In this document: positions 28,201 through 36,905 of the stretch, piece by piece
How positions within the stretch are numbered: position 1 is the stretch's first letter
Layout: each line of letters opens with the position of its first letter
NCBI RefSeq assembly: GCF_001921215.1
Contig: NZ_MSIF01000001.1
Coordinates: 992,001 to 1,056,000, forward strand
Source of the DNA: Actinophytocola xinjiangensis
GTDB taxonomy: Bacteria > Actinomycetota > Actinomycetes > Mycobacteriales > Pseudonocardiaceae
Direction: 5' to 3'
Length of the DNA stretch: 64,000 nt
Program-made: the position numbers and the translations under genes
The notes under the pieces: model-generated
Database searches by the model: none
The model's input: the letters and a program-made list of their open reading frames with translations, nothing else
Told to the model about the DNA's origin: nothing

Positions 28201-29062
28201 CGCGCACCGGCGAACCGAGTACGTCACCGCCGGCACCGACTCGCTGTACCGGCAGGCGGTCGCCGGCCAGTACCCCGGTGAGGCGGGCCTGCAGGAGCGC
28301 GACGTCACCTATCCCGACGTGACCCGGGTCCGGCACGACTGGTTCCAGGGCGTGCACCACCCGACGGTGCTCGATCCCGCGGGCCCACGGAATCCCGGGA
28401 ACCCGGTGATCCGCGACGGCGACGAGATCACGTTCCGGGTGGCCGAGTGGTCCGACAGCAGCGTCACCGAGCACCACGGATTCCTCGACACCAGCACCGA
28501 CACCGCGCCGCTGAAGTTCTACCTCGACGGGGAGTTCGTCGGTGAGGCGCCTCGTCCGACGGTGAAGCTGAGCAACCTGCCCGCCGGCGGGTCGACCGTG
28601 CGCCTGGAGCTGGCGACCACCCGCCGGGCGGCGTGGTGGCAGACCTCCACCCGGACGCTGACCAACTGGACCTTCCGCACCGAGCACGCCGCCGAACCCG
28701 AACTGGTGCCGCTGCTCGACCTGGAGTACAGCACCCAGCTCGACCTGACCAACACCGCCGTGCCGCCCAGCGAGCGCCCCGGCCCGGCCACCCTCGACCT
28801 GCGGGTGCGCCACCAGGCCGGCTACCAGGGAGCCAGGATCGCCGGCGCGAAGGTGTGGATCTCCTACGACGACGGGGCCACCTGGCAGCAGCGCCCGACC
28901 AGGGCCCGGCCGGGCGAGGGCAACTTCCGGGCGGTGCTCGACTCCGTGGCCGCCGGCGACACCCCGACCGGGCACGCCACCGTGCGGGTCGAGGCCTGGG
29001 ACGCGGCGGGCAACCGCGTCCAGCAGGAGGTCACCCGCGCCTGGCGACTGTCCGCCCGCTGA
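25295..29062 (+). CDS. Large secreted subtilisin-like serine protease (S8)
   Basis: 1255 residues. Sec signal peptide (basic SRSRG, then LSLLAVVILVPVLTGAAAA). The peptidase S8 core has Asp in VAVLDTGVDADHPDL (near 229), His in EHGHGTHVAS (near 261), oxyanion Asn in VAAGNNG and Ser in NGTSMATPHVAG (near 437). A PA (protease-associated) insertion follows (about 800-900: AGKAVLVLRSAIPYAQ), with Ig/Fn3-like C-terminal domains. ATG 25295 is preceded by AAGGAG. The stop is 42 bp before the second protease, so the pair may be co-transcribed. Likely role: extracellular protein degradation or processing of secreted proteins. The size is typical of actinobacterial multi-domain subtilases. Confidence 0.93.
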   Translation: MTRRSRSRGPLSLLAVVILVPVLTGAAAAEPDDRGRAPAVTVVSGPGTTAGSITLVTGDRVALETPAGQRRSVVVDAAPRTSGQEPQFEVLETGEDLYVVPSDAAPLIPGRLDRELFNVTKLAEYGYTDGVPVVVTGVAATAAASTPPGAEVTGRLPSVDGYAATVAPGGDWWSARTPAGNATSAATTGKVWLDELAEIELDTSVPMIGAPEAWSLGFDGSGQTVAVLDTGVDADHPDLAGQIVGTLNFTGDAGMADEHGHGTHVASTIAGTGAGSDGKFTGVAPGADLLIGKICDSSGSCPTSGTIAAMEWAAPLADVISMSIGTNVGDDGTAPTARAVDELSAQNPNTLFVVAAGNNGAKAGSIAAPGSADAALTVGAVDKNGKLASFSSRGPRLGDFAIKPDVTAPGVGIVAARAGGTSMGTPVDDLYTSANGTSMATPHVAGAAAIAFQHDPGLTASQVKAELIATANANPELSVYEQGGGLIDVPAAIGSPVLASPEPLDLGFFEYPQSGVPVTEKPVTYTNRGDTAVTLDLTLEVTHEDGTAAPETALSVGPTTVTVPAGGTADATVRLDVRDLPKGTYGGHLVARAGELTLRTPVGFHVEPEMADLTLTGVARDGRPATRSSSVYVLDASDPEQPWQQLYFDNGVATGRFPPGTYYVIGQLRTMDGDNRYSLDRTMIGVPTLRLDEDTTVDLDARDAKPISVDTPAHPLASPAGQPQKTVVGYGGPDQSENFAPQWLGVWTPTYLLESGPAELNDLEFVQQIRLADPALALRVVSPETRELYVQPLAGTPEIDSSTSLDLVHAGTGTEADYAGLDVAGKAVLVLRSAIPYAQIEATARSHGAAALVVMHDTSGYFFGSVGAGARIPSMAVSGEDGRRLLDQLDAGRVTVAVSGTAWSPYLYDLALTRTGALPDGIDEVARTRNLVRVDNAFHGEPGEPLGEYRALWRPYLVHSAQQYSAAKGAHRRTEYVTAGTDSLYRQAVAGQYPGEAGLQERDVTYPDVTRVRHDWFQGVHHPTVLDPAGPRNPGNPVIRDGDEITFRVAEWSDSSVTEHHGFLDTSTDTAPLKFYLDGEFVGEAPRPTVKLSNLPAGGSTVRLELATTRRAAWWQTSTRTLTNWTFRTEHAAEPELVPLLDLEYSTQLDLTNTAVPPSERPGPATLDLRVRHQAGYQGARIAGAKVWISYDDGATWQQRPTRARPGEGNFRAVLDSVAAGDTPTGHATVRVEAWDAAGNRVQQEVTRAWRLSAR

Positions 29063-29104
29063 CCCACCCACACCCCCGTGCCGAGCGAGAGTGAGACGAC
29101 GACG

Positions 29105-32100
29105 ATGAGATTCAGACGCTGGACGGTGTCAGCCGGCGCGGTCGCCGTGCTGGCGGCCGTCCTGCCGGCGACCCCCGCCACGGCGCAGGAGACCGAACAG
29201 CGCGACGTTCCGGTCGCCCCGGCGGTGGCCAGCACGCTGGCGGACGAGGCAAGAACCGACTTCTGGGTCGTGTTCGACGAGGCGGCGGACCTCGCCGGTG
29301 CCGACGAGATCACCGACTGGGCCGAGCGCGGTCGCCACGTGTACGACACGCTGGTCCGGACCGCCCGGGACAGTCAGCGCGACCTGGTCGCCGACCTGAC
29401 CGAGCGCGGTGCCGACGTCGAACCGTTCTGGATCGCCAACCGGGTCCTGGTGCGCGACGGTGACCGGCCGACGTTGGACGCCGTGCTCGCCCAGGACGGC
29501 GTGGCCGAGATCCAGGCCGACGAGCCGGTGGCGCTGCCCGTCCCGGTCCGGGCGACCGAGCGCGCCGACGTCCGGGCCGGTGCCGTGGAGTGGGGCATCG
29601 ACAACATCCGCGCCGACCGGGTCTGGTCGGAGCTGGGTGTGCGGGGCGAGGGCGTCGTGGTGGGCAACATCGACTCCGGGGTGCAGTTCACCCACCCGGC
29701 GCTGGTCGCCCAGTACCGGGGGAACCGGGGCGACGGCACCTTCGACCACGACTACCAGTGGTGGGATCCGTCCCAGGTCTGTGCCGCCGCCGAGCCGTGC
29801 GACAACAGCGGCCACGGCACCCACACGATGGGAACCATGGTGGGCGCCGACGGGGCCGACAACCGGATCGGGGTGGCGCCGGGGGCACGCTGGATCGCGG
29901 CGAAGGGGTGCGAGGGCCAGACCTGTTCGCTCAACGCGCTGCTGTCGGCCGGCCAGTTCATGCTCGCCCCGACCGACCTCGCCGGCCAGAACCCCCGCCC
30001 GGAGTTACGGCCGCACGTGGTGAACAACTCCTGGGGCGGGGCGGGCGGCAGCGACTTCTACGACGCGATGGTCAACGCCTGGTCAGCGGCGGGGATGTTC
30101 CCGGTGTTCTCCAACGGCAACGAAGGACCGGCGTGCGGCAGCGCAGGCTCACCCGGCGACGCCTCGTCGTCCTACGGCGTCGGCGCCTACGACAGCGCCA
30201 ACACGATCGCCCGGTTCTCCAGCCGGGGTCCCGGCCGCGACAACGAGATCAAGCCCAACCTGTCCGCGCCGGGCGTCGCCGTCCGCTCCGCCGTGCCCGG
30301 TGACGGCTACGAGAGCTACAACGGCACGTCCATGGCGGCGCCGCACGTGGCGGGCACGGTGGCGCTGCTGTGGTCGGCCGCCGAGGACCTGGTCGGCGAG
30401 CTGCCGGCGACCCGCGCCGCGCTGGACGCCACGGCCATCGACACCGAGGACCTCAGCTGCGGCGGCACGCCGGAGAACAACAACGTGTACGGCCAGGGCA
30501 GGCTGGACGCGCTCGGTGCCACGCTCCGGGTGGCCGGCACCGCCGGTATCGGCGGTCAGGTCACCGACGCCGCCAGCGGCACGCCGGTCGCCGACGCCCA
30601 GGTGCGGGTCCTCGACGGGGACGTGCCCGTCGCGATCGGCTCCGGCGCCGACGGCCGGTACCGGATCAACCTGCTGCCAGGCACCTACGACGTGGAGGTC
30701 ACGCGGTTCGGCTTCGAGCGGCTGACCCTGTCCGACGTCGTGGTGCGCGACGCCGCGATCGCCGAGGTGGACGCCGGTCTGACACGGCTGCCCACCGGGA
30801 CGATCACCGGCCGGGTCACCCTGGACAAGGGTGGGCTCGGTGTCCCGGGCGCCACCATCAAGGCCGGGACCGTCCCGCTGACCACCACGGGCGCCGACGG
30901 CACGTTCCTGGTCGCCGCGCCCGTCGGGACCTACGAGGTCAGCGCCGCGCACGAGATGTTCCCCGGCGAGGCGCCGAGCACGGTCGTGGTCGAGCGGGAC
31001 GGCTCGGTCACCGAGGACTTCGTGCTGCGGTGCGGCGAGAAGTGCGAACTCCAGCACCTGTGGACGACCCGCTACGACGGCACCGCGGGCGCCAGCGACG
31101 TCCCCAGCGACATGGTGCTCAGCCCGGACGGCGACACCATGTACGTGACGGGGGAGAGCCCCGGCGCCGGCACGGGCGTCGACATGGTCACCATCGCCTA
31201 CGACACCGCCACCGGGGCGCGGCAGTGGGAGACCCGCCACGACGGGTCGGCGAACGGCGCGGACAAGGGAAACGTGATCGGTGTCAGCGCCGACGGCGAG
31301 ACCCTCTACGTCGCCGGTTCGACCACCCTGGCCGGGACCACCAAGAGCGCCTACGCGCTGGTGGCCTACGACGCCGGGACCGGGGCCCAGCGGTGGACGG
31401 CCAGCTACGACGGGCCCGGCACCGACGAGGACTCCGCGCTGGGCCTGGCCATCAGCCCCGACGGTTCCGCCGTCTACGTGACCGGCTACAGCGACGACGT
31501 GTGGCGGGACTACGCGACGATCGCCTACCGGGCCACGACCGGTGACCGGCTGTGGGTGGCGCGCTACGACGGGCCGGGGGCGCTCACCGACACCGCGATG
31601 GCGGTGCGCGTGGCCCCCGACGGCGCCACGGTCCACGTCACCGGCTACAGCCGTCCGGCCAGCGGGGTGTCGAACGACTTCGACTACGCGACCATCAGCT
31701 ACCGGGCCGACACCGGCGAGCAACTGTGGGTCGCCCGCTACAGCGGTCCCCGTGCCGGCGGCAGCGACTCCGCCCAGGACCTGCGGGTGAGCCCGGACTC
31801 GTCGACGGTGGTCGTGACCGGTCACAGCCCGGGCGCCAACGGCATCGACTACGCGACCGTCGCCTACGACCGCGACACCGGCGAGGAACTGTGGGTGGCC
31901 CGCTACGACGGTCCGGGCCGTGGCGCGGACTACGCCTTCGGCCTGGACCTGGCCCCCGACGGCTCGACCGTCTACGTGACCGGCCGGAGCGAGGGGGTCG
32001 TCGACGACGACTACGCGACGATCGCCTACGACACCGCGACGGGCGAGCAGCGCTGGCTGCGGCGCTACGACGGTCCCGCCGCCGGCAGCGACATCGCGAA

Positions 32101-33085
32101 CGCGGTGGCGGTCAGCCCGGACGGCTCGGCGGTGTTCGTCACCGGACACAGCACCGGGGTGGGCACCGACAACGACATCGGCACGGTCGCCTACGCCGCC
32201 GCCGACGGCGCCGAACTGTGGCAGGCCAGGTACAACGGCCCGCGCGACAGCTTCGACAGCGGTCGGGCGCTCCAGGTCAGCGAGGACTCGGCCCGGGTGT
32301 ACGTGACCGGCTTCAGCTTCGGCGTCGGCACGAACCGCGACTACGCGACCATCGGCTACGAGGCCAAGGCCCAGGTGCGGCGCCCGGTGTTCGTGCCGTG
32401 GGGTCTGCGGGTCCGCCCGGACCTGGCCACGACCACCGACCGGGTCACCGTCCGGGCCAACGTGACCAACGTCGGAACGGCCCCCGGTGACCACGACGCG
32501 ACCCTGACCGTCGACGGGAAGGTCCTCGACACGACGACGGTCACCCTGGCCCCGGCCCGGACCACCCAGGTCGACTGGACGACGCGACTGGACCAGCCCG
32601 GCCACCACCGGCTCGCCGTCGGCCAGGCCAGCACCCCGCTGCGGGTGGTCCGCTGCGACCGAACGGTCACCGGCACCCACCCCGGTGGTCTGACGGTCAC
32701 CACCGGGGTGACCTGCCTGTCCCCGGACGCGATCGTGCACGGCGGGGTCACCGTCGGGCCCGGCGCCGGTCTGGTCACCTCCGGCGCGGTGGTCAACGGC
32801 AGGCTCACGGCTGTCGACGCCTCGGTCGTGCTGCTGCGGGACACCAGACTGGCCGGCCGGATCACGGTGACCGGCGCCGACGGTCTGGTGCTGTCCGGCA
32901 ACCGGATCGCCGGCGACGTCACCCTGCGGGACAACATCACCGGCGACTCCACCTTCGTGGTGTCCGGCAACAGCATCGCCGGCACCCTGTCCTGCGCCGG
33001 CAACGCCCCCGTCCCGTCGGACCAGGACGAGCGCAACGAGGTGGCCGGCCGCACGACCGGCCAGTGCGCGAGCCTCCGCCGCTGA
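29105..33085 (+). CDS. Secreted subtilase with carboxypeptidase-regulatory domains and a beta-propeller
   Basis: 1326 residues. Signal peptide, propeptide, then S8 protease: Asp in VVGNIDSGVQFTHP (near 188), His in SGHGTHTMG (near 236), Asn in FSNGNEGP and Ser in NGTSMAAPHVAG (near 407). After the protease come two carboxypeptidase-regulatory-like folds (about 479-640), then about eight repeats of roughly 55 residues with the core DYATIAYD..TG..LWVARYDGP (about 647-1088), most likely a PQQ-type or SBBP beta-propeller. A CARDB-like domain and a C-terminal beta-helix-like tail close the protein. A rare TTA leucine codon is at 30005-30007. GTG 29078 is a possible earlier start. It is followed by a perfect palindrome that should end transcription. 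Confidence 0.92.
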   Translation: MRFRRWTVSAGAVAVLAAVLPATPATAQETEQRDVPVAPAVASTLADEARTDFWVVFDEAADLAGADEITDWAERGRHVYDTLVRTARDSQRDLVADLTERGADVEPFWIANRVLVRDGDRPTLDAVLAQDGVAEIQADEPVALPVPVRATERADVRAGAVEWGIDNIRADRVWSELGVRGEGVVVGNIDSGVQFTHPALVAQYRGNRGDGTFDHDYQWWDPSQVCAAAEPCDNSGHGTHTMGTMVGADGADNRIGVAPGARWIAAKGCEGQTCSLNALLSAGQFMLAPTDLAGQNPRPELRPHVVNNSWGGAGGSDFYDAMVNAWSAAGMFPVFSNGNEGPACGSAGSPGDASSSYGVGAYDSANTIARFSSRGPGRDNEIKPNLSAPGVAVRSAVPGDGYESYNGTSMAAPHVAGTVALLWSAAEDLVGELPATRAALDATAIDTEDLSCGGTPENNNVYGQGRLDALGATLRVAGTAGIGGQVTDAASGTPVADAQVRVLDGDVPVAIGSGADGRYRINLLPGTYDVEVTRFGFERLTLSDVVVRDAAIAEVDAGLTRLPTGTITGRVTLDKGGLGVPGATIKAGTVPLTTTGADGTFLVAAPVGTYEVSAAHEMFPGEAPSTVVVERDGSVTEDFVLRCGEKCELQHLWTTRYDGTAGASDVPSDMVLSPDGDTMYVTGESPGAGTGVDMVTIAYDTATGARQWETRHDGSANGADKGNVIGVSADGETLYVAGSTTLAGTTKSAYALVAYDAGTGAQRWTASYDGPGTDEDSALGLAISPDGSAVYVTGYSDDVWRDYATIAYRATTGDRLWVARYDGPGALTDTAMAVRVAPDGATVHVTGYSRPASGVSNDFDYATISYRADTGEQLWVARYSGPRAGGSDSAQDLRVSPDSSTVVVTGHSPGANGIDYATVAYDRDTGEELWVARYDGPGRGADYAFGLDLAPDGSTVYVTGRSEGVVDDDYATIAYDTATGEQRWLRRYDGPAAGSDIANAVAVSPDGSAVFVTGHSTGVGTDNDIGTVAYAAADGAELWQARYNGPRDSFDSGRALQVSEDSARVYVTGFSFGVGTNRDYATIGYEAKAQVRRPVFVPWGLRVRPDLATTTDRVTVRANVTNVGTAPGDHDATLTVDGKVLDTTTVTLAPARTTQVDWTTRLDQPGHHRLAVGQASTPLRVVRCDRTVTGTHPGGLTVTTGVTCLSPDAIVHGGVTVGPGAGLVTSGAVVNGRLTAVDASVVLLRDTRLAGRITVTGADGLVLSGNRIAGDVTLRDNITGDSTFVVSGNSIAGTLSCAGNAPVPSDQDERNEVAGRTTGQCASLRR
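31060..32370 (+). repeat. Tandem coding repeats (beta-propeller blades) in the second subtilase
   Basis: Roughly eight units of about 160-170 bp encode V-S-P-D-G-S-x-V-Y-V-T-G..DYATIAYD..TGE.LWVARYDGP. The units differ at many bases, so this is an old protein repeat, not a recent expansion. Confidence 0.8.
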
Positions 33086-33092
33086 CCACCCC

Positions 33093-33132
33093 GGGACATT
33101 CGCCACGGTCGGCCGACCGTGGCGAATGTCCC
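33093..33132. terminator. Perfect 40-bp palindrome, likely bidirectional terminator
   Basis: GGGACATTCGCCACGGTCGG (33093-33112) is followed at once by its exact reverse complement (33113-33132). It sits 7 bp after the subtilase stop and 19 bp before the end of the convergent ABC permease gene. A hairpin this strong between convergent genes should stop transcription from both sides, although no T-tract follows, as is common in actinomycetes. Confidence 0.75.
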
Positions 33133-33151
33133 GTCCTCTGCGGACATATCG

Positions 33152-33976
33152 CTACTGGTCGCGGCGGTGGAGGCTGACGATGGTGACGGCGGCGGCGACC
33201 AGAGCCCACGCCGCGAGAACGGTCCAGGCTCCGCCGGTGGTCCACGGGTAAGGGGTCGGGTGGGGTCGGGGCGTCACGATGCGCGACCACGCGTGGAACG
33301 GGGTGGCGTGCGCGGCGACTGCCGACCAGCGGCTGCCCTCGGTCAGCAGCAGGGGGAGCAGGACGAGAACCCCGGCCGAGGCCGTCAGGGTGGCGGCGGT
33401 CCGGCGGATCACCGCGCCGAGCGCCAGGCCGACCAGCGCGCACACCGGTGCGAGCAGGGCGGAGGCCACCACGACCCGCGCGGCACCGGGGTGGGTGATC
33501 GACACGCCCAGGTTCCGGCTGTGGAGGATCGCCTGGGTCAGGAGGAACGAGGCCGTCGCGACAAGGGTGCCGAAGACCGTCGTGACCACGGTGAGGACGG
33601 CCGCCTTGGCGGTCATCACCGAGCGCCGGGCCGGGACGGCGGCCAGCGTGGAGCGGATCGTGCCGGTGCCGTACTCGCCGATGATCATGAGGGCGCCGAG
33701 GGTGCCGAGGGCGAGCATCATGATCAGGGCGGAGTTGCTGGTGAACGCCTCCAACAGCGGGATCCCGTCCCGGACGAACCGGGCGTCCTCGACCGGATCC
33801 GGTTTCCAGTGGCTGGAGGTGTCGACGGCGATGGCGGCGTTCAACCCGACGACGACCACGGCGGTGATCCCGTAGGCGATCCAGGTGGAGCGCAGGGACC
33901 GGAGTTTGATCCACTCGGCGGCGACGAGGTCGACGAGGCGGGCACGGGGTTCGACGACGGGGACGATGGCGCTCAT
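33152..33976 (-). CDS. ABC-2-type exporter permease
   Basis: 274 residues, six predicted membrane helices. It begins with a cytoplasmic AAEWIKLRSLRSTW segment and has the IIGEYGTGTIRSTLAAVPAR motif that marks ABC-2 permeases of antibiotic or lipid exporters in actinomycetes. It overlaps the ATPase gene by ATGA, so the pair forms one exporter. The substrate is unknown. The divergent NarL-type two-component system, as in bcrAB-like resistance loci, suggests response to a membrane-active compound. Confidence 0.9.
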   Translation of the reverse strand: MSAIVPVVEPRARLVDLVAAEWIKLRSLRSTWIAYGITAVVVVGLNAAIAVDTSSHWKPDPVEDARFVRDGIPLLEAFTSNSALIMMLALGTLGALMIIGEYGTGTIRSTLAAVPARRSVMTAKAAVLTVVTTVFGTLVATASFLLTQAILHSRNLGVSITHPGAARVVVASALLAPVCALVGLALGAVIRRTAATLTASAGVLVLLPLLLTEGSRWSAVAAHATPFHAWSRIVTPRPHPTPYPWTTGGAWTVLAAWALVAAAVTIVSLHRRDQ

Positions 33977-34881
33977 CGGGATTCTCCCGCCGGGTACTGG
34001 ACGCTGGCGGCGGTCAGTTCCATGAACGCCTCCTCCAGCGAGGCGGACCGGGTGTCGAGGCGGTGCAACGGGATGCGGTGCCGCTGGGCGATCTCACTGA
34101 CCCGGGACGCGGGCAGCCCGGTCACGGTGAGCTGGTCACCGTCGAGGTCCACGGTCGCGCCGTCGGCGGCCAGCAGGTCCCGCAGCGCGGTCGCGGCGGA
34201 CGTGCCGACGACGACGCCGCGCCGCGTGCCCCTGGCCGAGAACTCCGCGAGGCTCTCCGCCGCGATCAGCTCGCCCCGGCCGATGACCACGAGCTGGTCG
34301 GCGGTGTGTTCCATCTCCGACATCAGATGGCTGGAGACGAACACCGTGCGGCCCTGCGCGGCGAGCCGCAGGAACAGGTCACGCACCCACTTCACCCCCT
34401 CGGGGTCCAGGCCGTTGAGGGGTTCGTCGAACAGCAGGACCGGGGGGTCACCGAGCAGCGCGGCGGCGATGCCCAGCCGCTGCTTCATGCCGAGGGAGAA
34501 CCCGTCGACGCGGCGCCGGGCCACCCCGGCGAGACCGACCTCCTCCAGGACCTCCGTCACCCGGGCGCGCGGGAGGCGGTTGCTCCGGGCCAGGGCCGCC
34601 AGGTGCGCCACCGCGGTGTGCCCACCGTGCACGTCCTGGGCGTCCAGGAGCGCACCGACGTGCCGCAGCCCGCGTGACCGGTCCCGGAAAGGGCGGCCGC
34701 CGACGGTGACCGCGCCGCTGGTGGGCGTGTGCAGGCCGAGGATCATTCGCAGCGTGGTGGACTTGCCAGCCCCGTTGGGCCCGAGGAACCCGGTCACCTG
34801 GCCGGGACGCACGGTGAAGGTCAGCCGGTTGACGGCCGTGGTGGCGCCGTAGCGCTTGGTCAGTTCGTTGACGTCGATCAC
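33973..34881 (-). CDS. ABC exporter ATPase
   Basis: 302 residues: Walker A GPNGAGKST, Q-loop region in the ARSNRLPRAR segment, signature FSLGMKQRLGIAAALLGDP, Walker B VLLFDEPLNGLDPEG, H-loop VSSHLMSE. The C-terminal 80 residues form the usual accessory domain of drug-exporting ABC-2 ATPases. It is first in a two-gene minus-strand operon with the permease and diverges from the sensor kinase with a 131-bp shared promoter region. The function is probably export of a peptide, lipid or antibiotic. Confidence 0.93.
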   Translation of the reverse strand: MIDVNELTKRYGATTAVNRLTFTVRPGQVTGFLGPNGAGKSTTLRMILGLHTPTSGAVTVGGRPFRDRSRGLRHVGALLDAQDVHGGHTAVAHLAALARSNRLPRARVTEVLEEVGLAGVARRRVDGFSLGMKQRLGIAAALLGDPPVLLFDEPLNGLDPEGVKWVRDLFLRLAAQGRTVFVSSHLMSEMEHTADQLVVIGRGELIAAESLAEFSARGTRRGVVVGTSAATALRDLLAADGATVDLDGDQLTVTGLPASRVSEIAQRHRIPLHRLDTRSASLEEAFMELTAASVQYPAGESR

Positions 34882-34952
34882 GCCGACAACGGTGCCGCCC
34901 GACGGCCCGCTCGTCGTCGGACCGCCGCTGACACTTCACCGCGACCGTGACG

Positions 34953-34974
34953 GCCCAGGTCGTACAACCTGGGC
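34953..34974. promoter_or_regulatory. Inverted repeat between the ABC exporter and two-component genes
   Basis: GCCCAGGT (34953-34960) and ACCTGGGC (34967-34974) with the 6-base spacer CGTACA, in the 131-bp divergent gap. The position and dimer-like symmetry fit an operator for the NarL-type regulator encoded next door. Confidence 0.5.
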
Positions 34975-35012
34975 TGGATGCCCGGGGGCGACCGGTCACT
35001 GACGATCGCGCC

Positions 35013-36197
35013 ATGTCCGTCTCGTCGCGTCTGCCGCTGCTCAGGCGGGTTCCGCCGGGTGTGTGGGTGGCGCTGGTGTGGTTCGTGGCGGCGCTGGCGC
35101 CGATCGTGGAGTACGTCGTGCTGCCGCCCCGGCACGAGTACTCGCTGAACTATCCCCGGCGCGGCCTGGACCCGGTCGAGGCGCGGGTGCTGCTCGCCCT
35201 GGCCGCCGCGCTGGTCGTGGCCGGCTGTGGGCGGCTGCGCCGCCAGCCGCTGGTGGGGTACGCGCTGGTGCTCGCCGGCACGGTCGTCTCGACGCTGGCC
35301 TGGGGGCAGGACGGGATTCCGCCCACCCAGTTCCTGGCCGTGGACGTCGCCCTCTGTCACGTCGCGGCCACCCAGCCCCGGCGCGGCTCGCTCGTCGCGG
35401 CCGGCGGGACACTGTGCGTGCTGGCCGGCTACCTCGTCGCGCGGGCCGACCTCGGCACCGTCCCCGAGGCGTTCCTGGGCCTGACGGCAGCCCTGGCGTG
35501 GCTCGTCGGCAACTCGGTGTCCCAGGCCAGGGCCCACACCCGGCAACTGAACGCACAGGCCGCCGCGCAGGCGGTCACCGCCGAACGGCTGCGCATCGCC
35601 CGCGAGATGCACGACACGGTCGCCCACAGCATCGGGATCATCGCCCTGCAGGCCGGCGCCGCGGTCCGGGTCGCCGAGACCCAGCCGGCCCGCGCCCGCG
35701 AGGCGATGCGCGTCGTGGAGCGGACGGGCCGCGAGACCCTGTCCGGACTCCAGCACATGCTCGGCGCGTTGCGCGAGTCCGGCGACGACCGGCCGCCGCT
35801 GCGTCCGGCCGCCGGCCTGGCCGACGTCGAACAGCTCGCCTCGACCACGACGGCCGCCGGTGTCCCCGTGCGGGTGCGGTGGGAGGGCGACCACCGCCCG
35901 CTGCCCACCGACGTCGACCTGGCGGCCTTCCGGATCATCCAGGAGTCGGTCACCAACGCCGTGCGGCACTCCGGCACCGACACCTGCGAGGTGACCATCG
36001 ACCACCGCCCCGGCGAACTCGCCATCGAGATCCGCGACCACGGCACCGGCGAGGTCACCGGCACCGGCTACGGGCTGGCCGGCATGCGCGAACGGGCCGC
36101 CCTGCTGCACGGCGACCTCATCGCCGGGCCCCACCCGGCGGGCGGCTTTCTGGTCTCCGCCCGGCTGCCGATCCCCGTGGCGGCGGGTGCCGGATGA
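35013..36197 (+). CDS. NarL/DesK-type sensor histidine kinase
   Basis: 394 residues. Four or five N-terminal membrane helices (about 12-160) without a large extracellular domain, then a HisKA_3 dimerisation domain with the phospho-His in RIAREMHDTVAHSIGIIALQAGAA (near residue 201), and a short HATPase with NAVRHSG and the glycine-rich GTGYGLAGMRER. ATG 35013 gives the natural N-terminus; the upstream in-frame extension is unlike the family. It overlaps the regulator gene by ATGA. Intramembrane-sensing kinases of this shape usually sense membrane stress and control an adjacent ABC exporter. Confidence 0.92.
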   Translation: MSVSSRLPLLRRVPPGVWVALVWFVAALAPIVEYVVLPPRHEYSLNYPRRGLDPVEARVLLALAAALVVAGCGRLRRQPLVGYALVLAGTVVSTLAWGQDGIPPTQFLAVDVALCHVAATQPRRGSLVAAGGTLCVLAGYLVARADLGTVPEAFLGLTAALAWLVGNSVSQARAHTRQLNAQAAAQAVTAERLRIAREMHDTVAHSIGIIALQAGAAVRVAETQPARAREAMRVVERTGRETLSGLQHMLGALRESGDDRPPLRPAAGLADVEQLASTTTAAGVPVRVRWEGDHRPLPTDVDLAAFRIIQESVTNAVRHSGTDTCEVTIDHRPGELAIEIRDHGTGEVTGTGYGLAGMRERAALLHGDLIAGPHPAGGFLVSARLPIPVAAGAG

Positions 36198-36853
36198 CCG
36201 TCCGTGTCGTGCTCGCCGACGACCAGCCGCTGGTCCGCTCCGCCCTCGCCATGCTGATCACCGACGCCGCCGACGTCGAGGTCGTCGGCGAGGCCGCGGA
36301 CGGCGCCGAAGCGGTCCGGCTGACGGCGGACCTCGCCCCGGACGTCGTGGTGATGGACATCCGGATGCCCGGGACCGACGGCATCGAGGCCACCCGGCGG
36401 ATCACCGCCCGCACCACCGCCACCCGGGTTGTCGTCCTGACCACGTTCGACGACGACGAGTACGTCTACGGCGCGCTGCACGCCGGCGCGTCCGGCTTCC
36501 TCCTCAAGTCCATGGCCCTGGACGACATCCTCGCCGCCGTGCGCACCGTCGCCGCCGGGGACGCCCTGATCGCCCCCGGCGTCACCCGCCGGCTGATCAC
36601 CGAGTTCGTCAACCGCCCGCCGGCGCCACCCGCGCGGCGGGCGCGGCTCACCGGCATCACCGACCGCGAACGCGAGGTGCTGACCCTGGTCGGCACCGGC
36701 CTGTCCAACACCGAGATCGCCCAGGCACTGTCCATCAGCACCGCCACCGCCAAGACCTACATGACCCGGCTGCTGGCCAAACTCGACGCCCGCGACCGGG
36801 TCCAGCTGGTGATCCTCGCCTACGAGACTGGCCTGGTGACGCCGTCGCCGTGA
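36194..36853 (+). CDS. NarL/FixJ-family response regulator
   Basis: 219 residues: receiver with ADD near residues 8-10, phospho-acceptor Asp55 in VVMDIRMPG, switch LTTF and Lys in FLLKSM. The C-terminal LuxR-type helix-turn-helix has LTDREREVLTLVGTGLSNTEIAQALSIS-like order and AKTYMTRLLAKLDARDR. It is the partner of the kinase just upstream, and its probable targets are its own operon and the divergent ABC exporter. Confidence 0.94.
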   Translation: MTVRVVLADDQPLVRSALAMLITDAADVEVVGEAADGAEAVRLTADLAPDVVVMDIRMPGTDGIEATRRITARTTATRVVVLTTFDDDEYVYGALHAGASGFLLKSMALDDILAAVRTVAAGDALIAPGVTRRLITEFVNRPPAPPARRARLTGITDREREVLTLVGTGLSNTEIAQALSISTATAKTYMTRLLAKLDARDRVQLVILAYETGLVTPSP

Positions 36854-36905
36854 AAAGGCCAGCCGGGCGCGGAACACCGGCGGTCGTTCGGTGGTTGCGC
36901 ATGGC

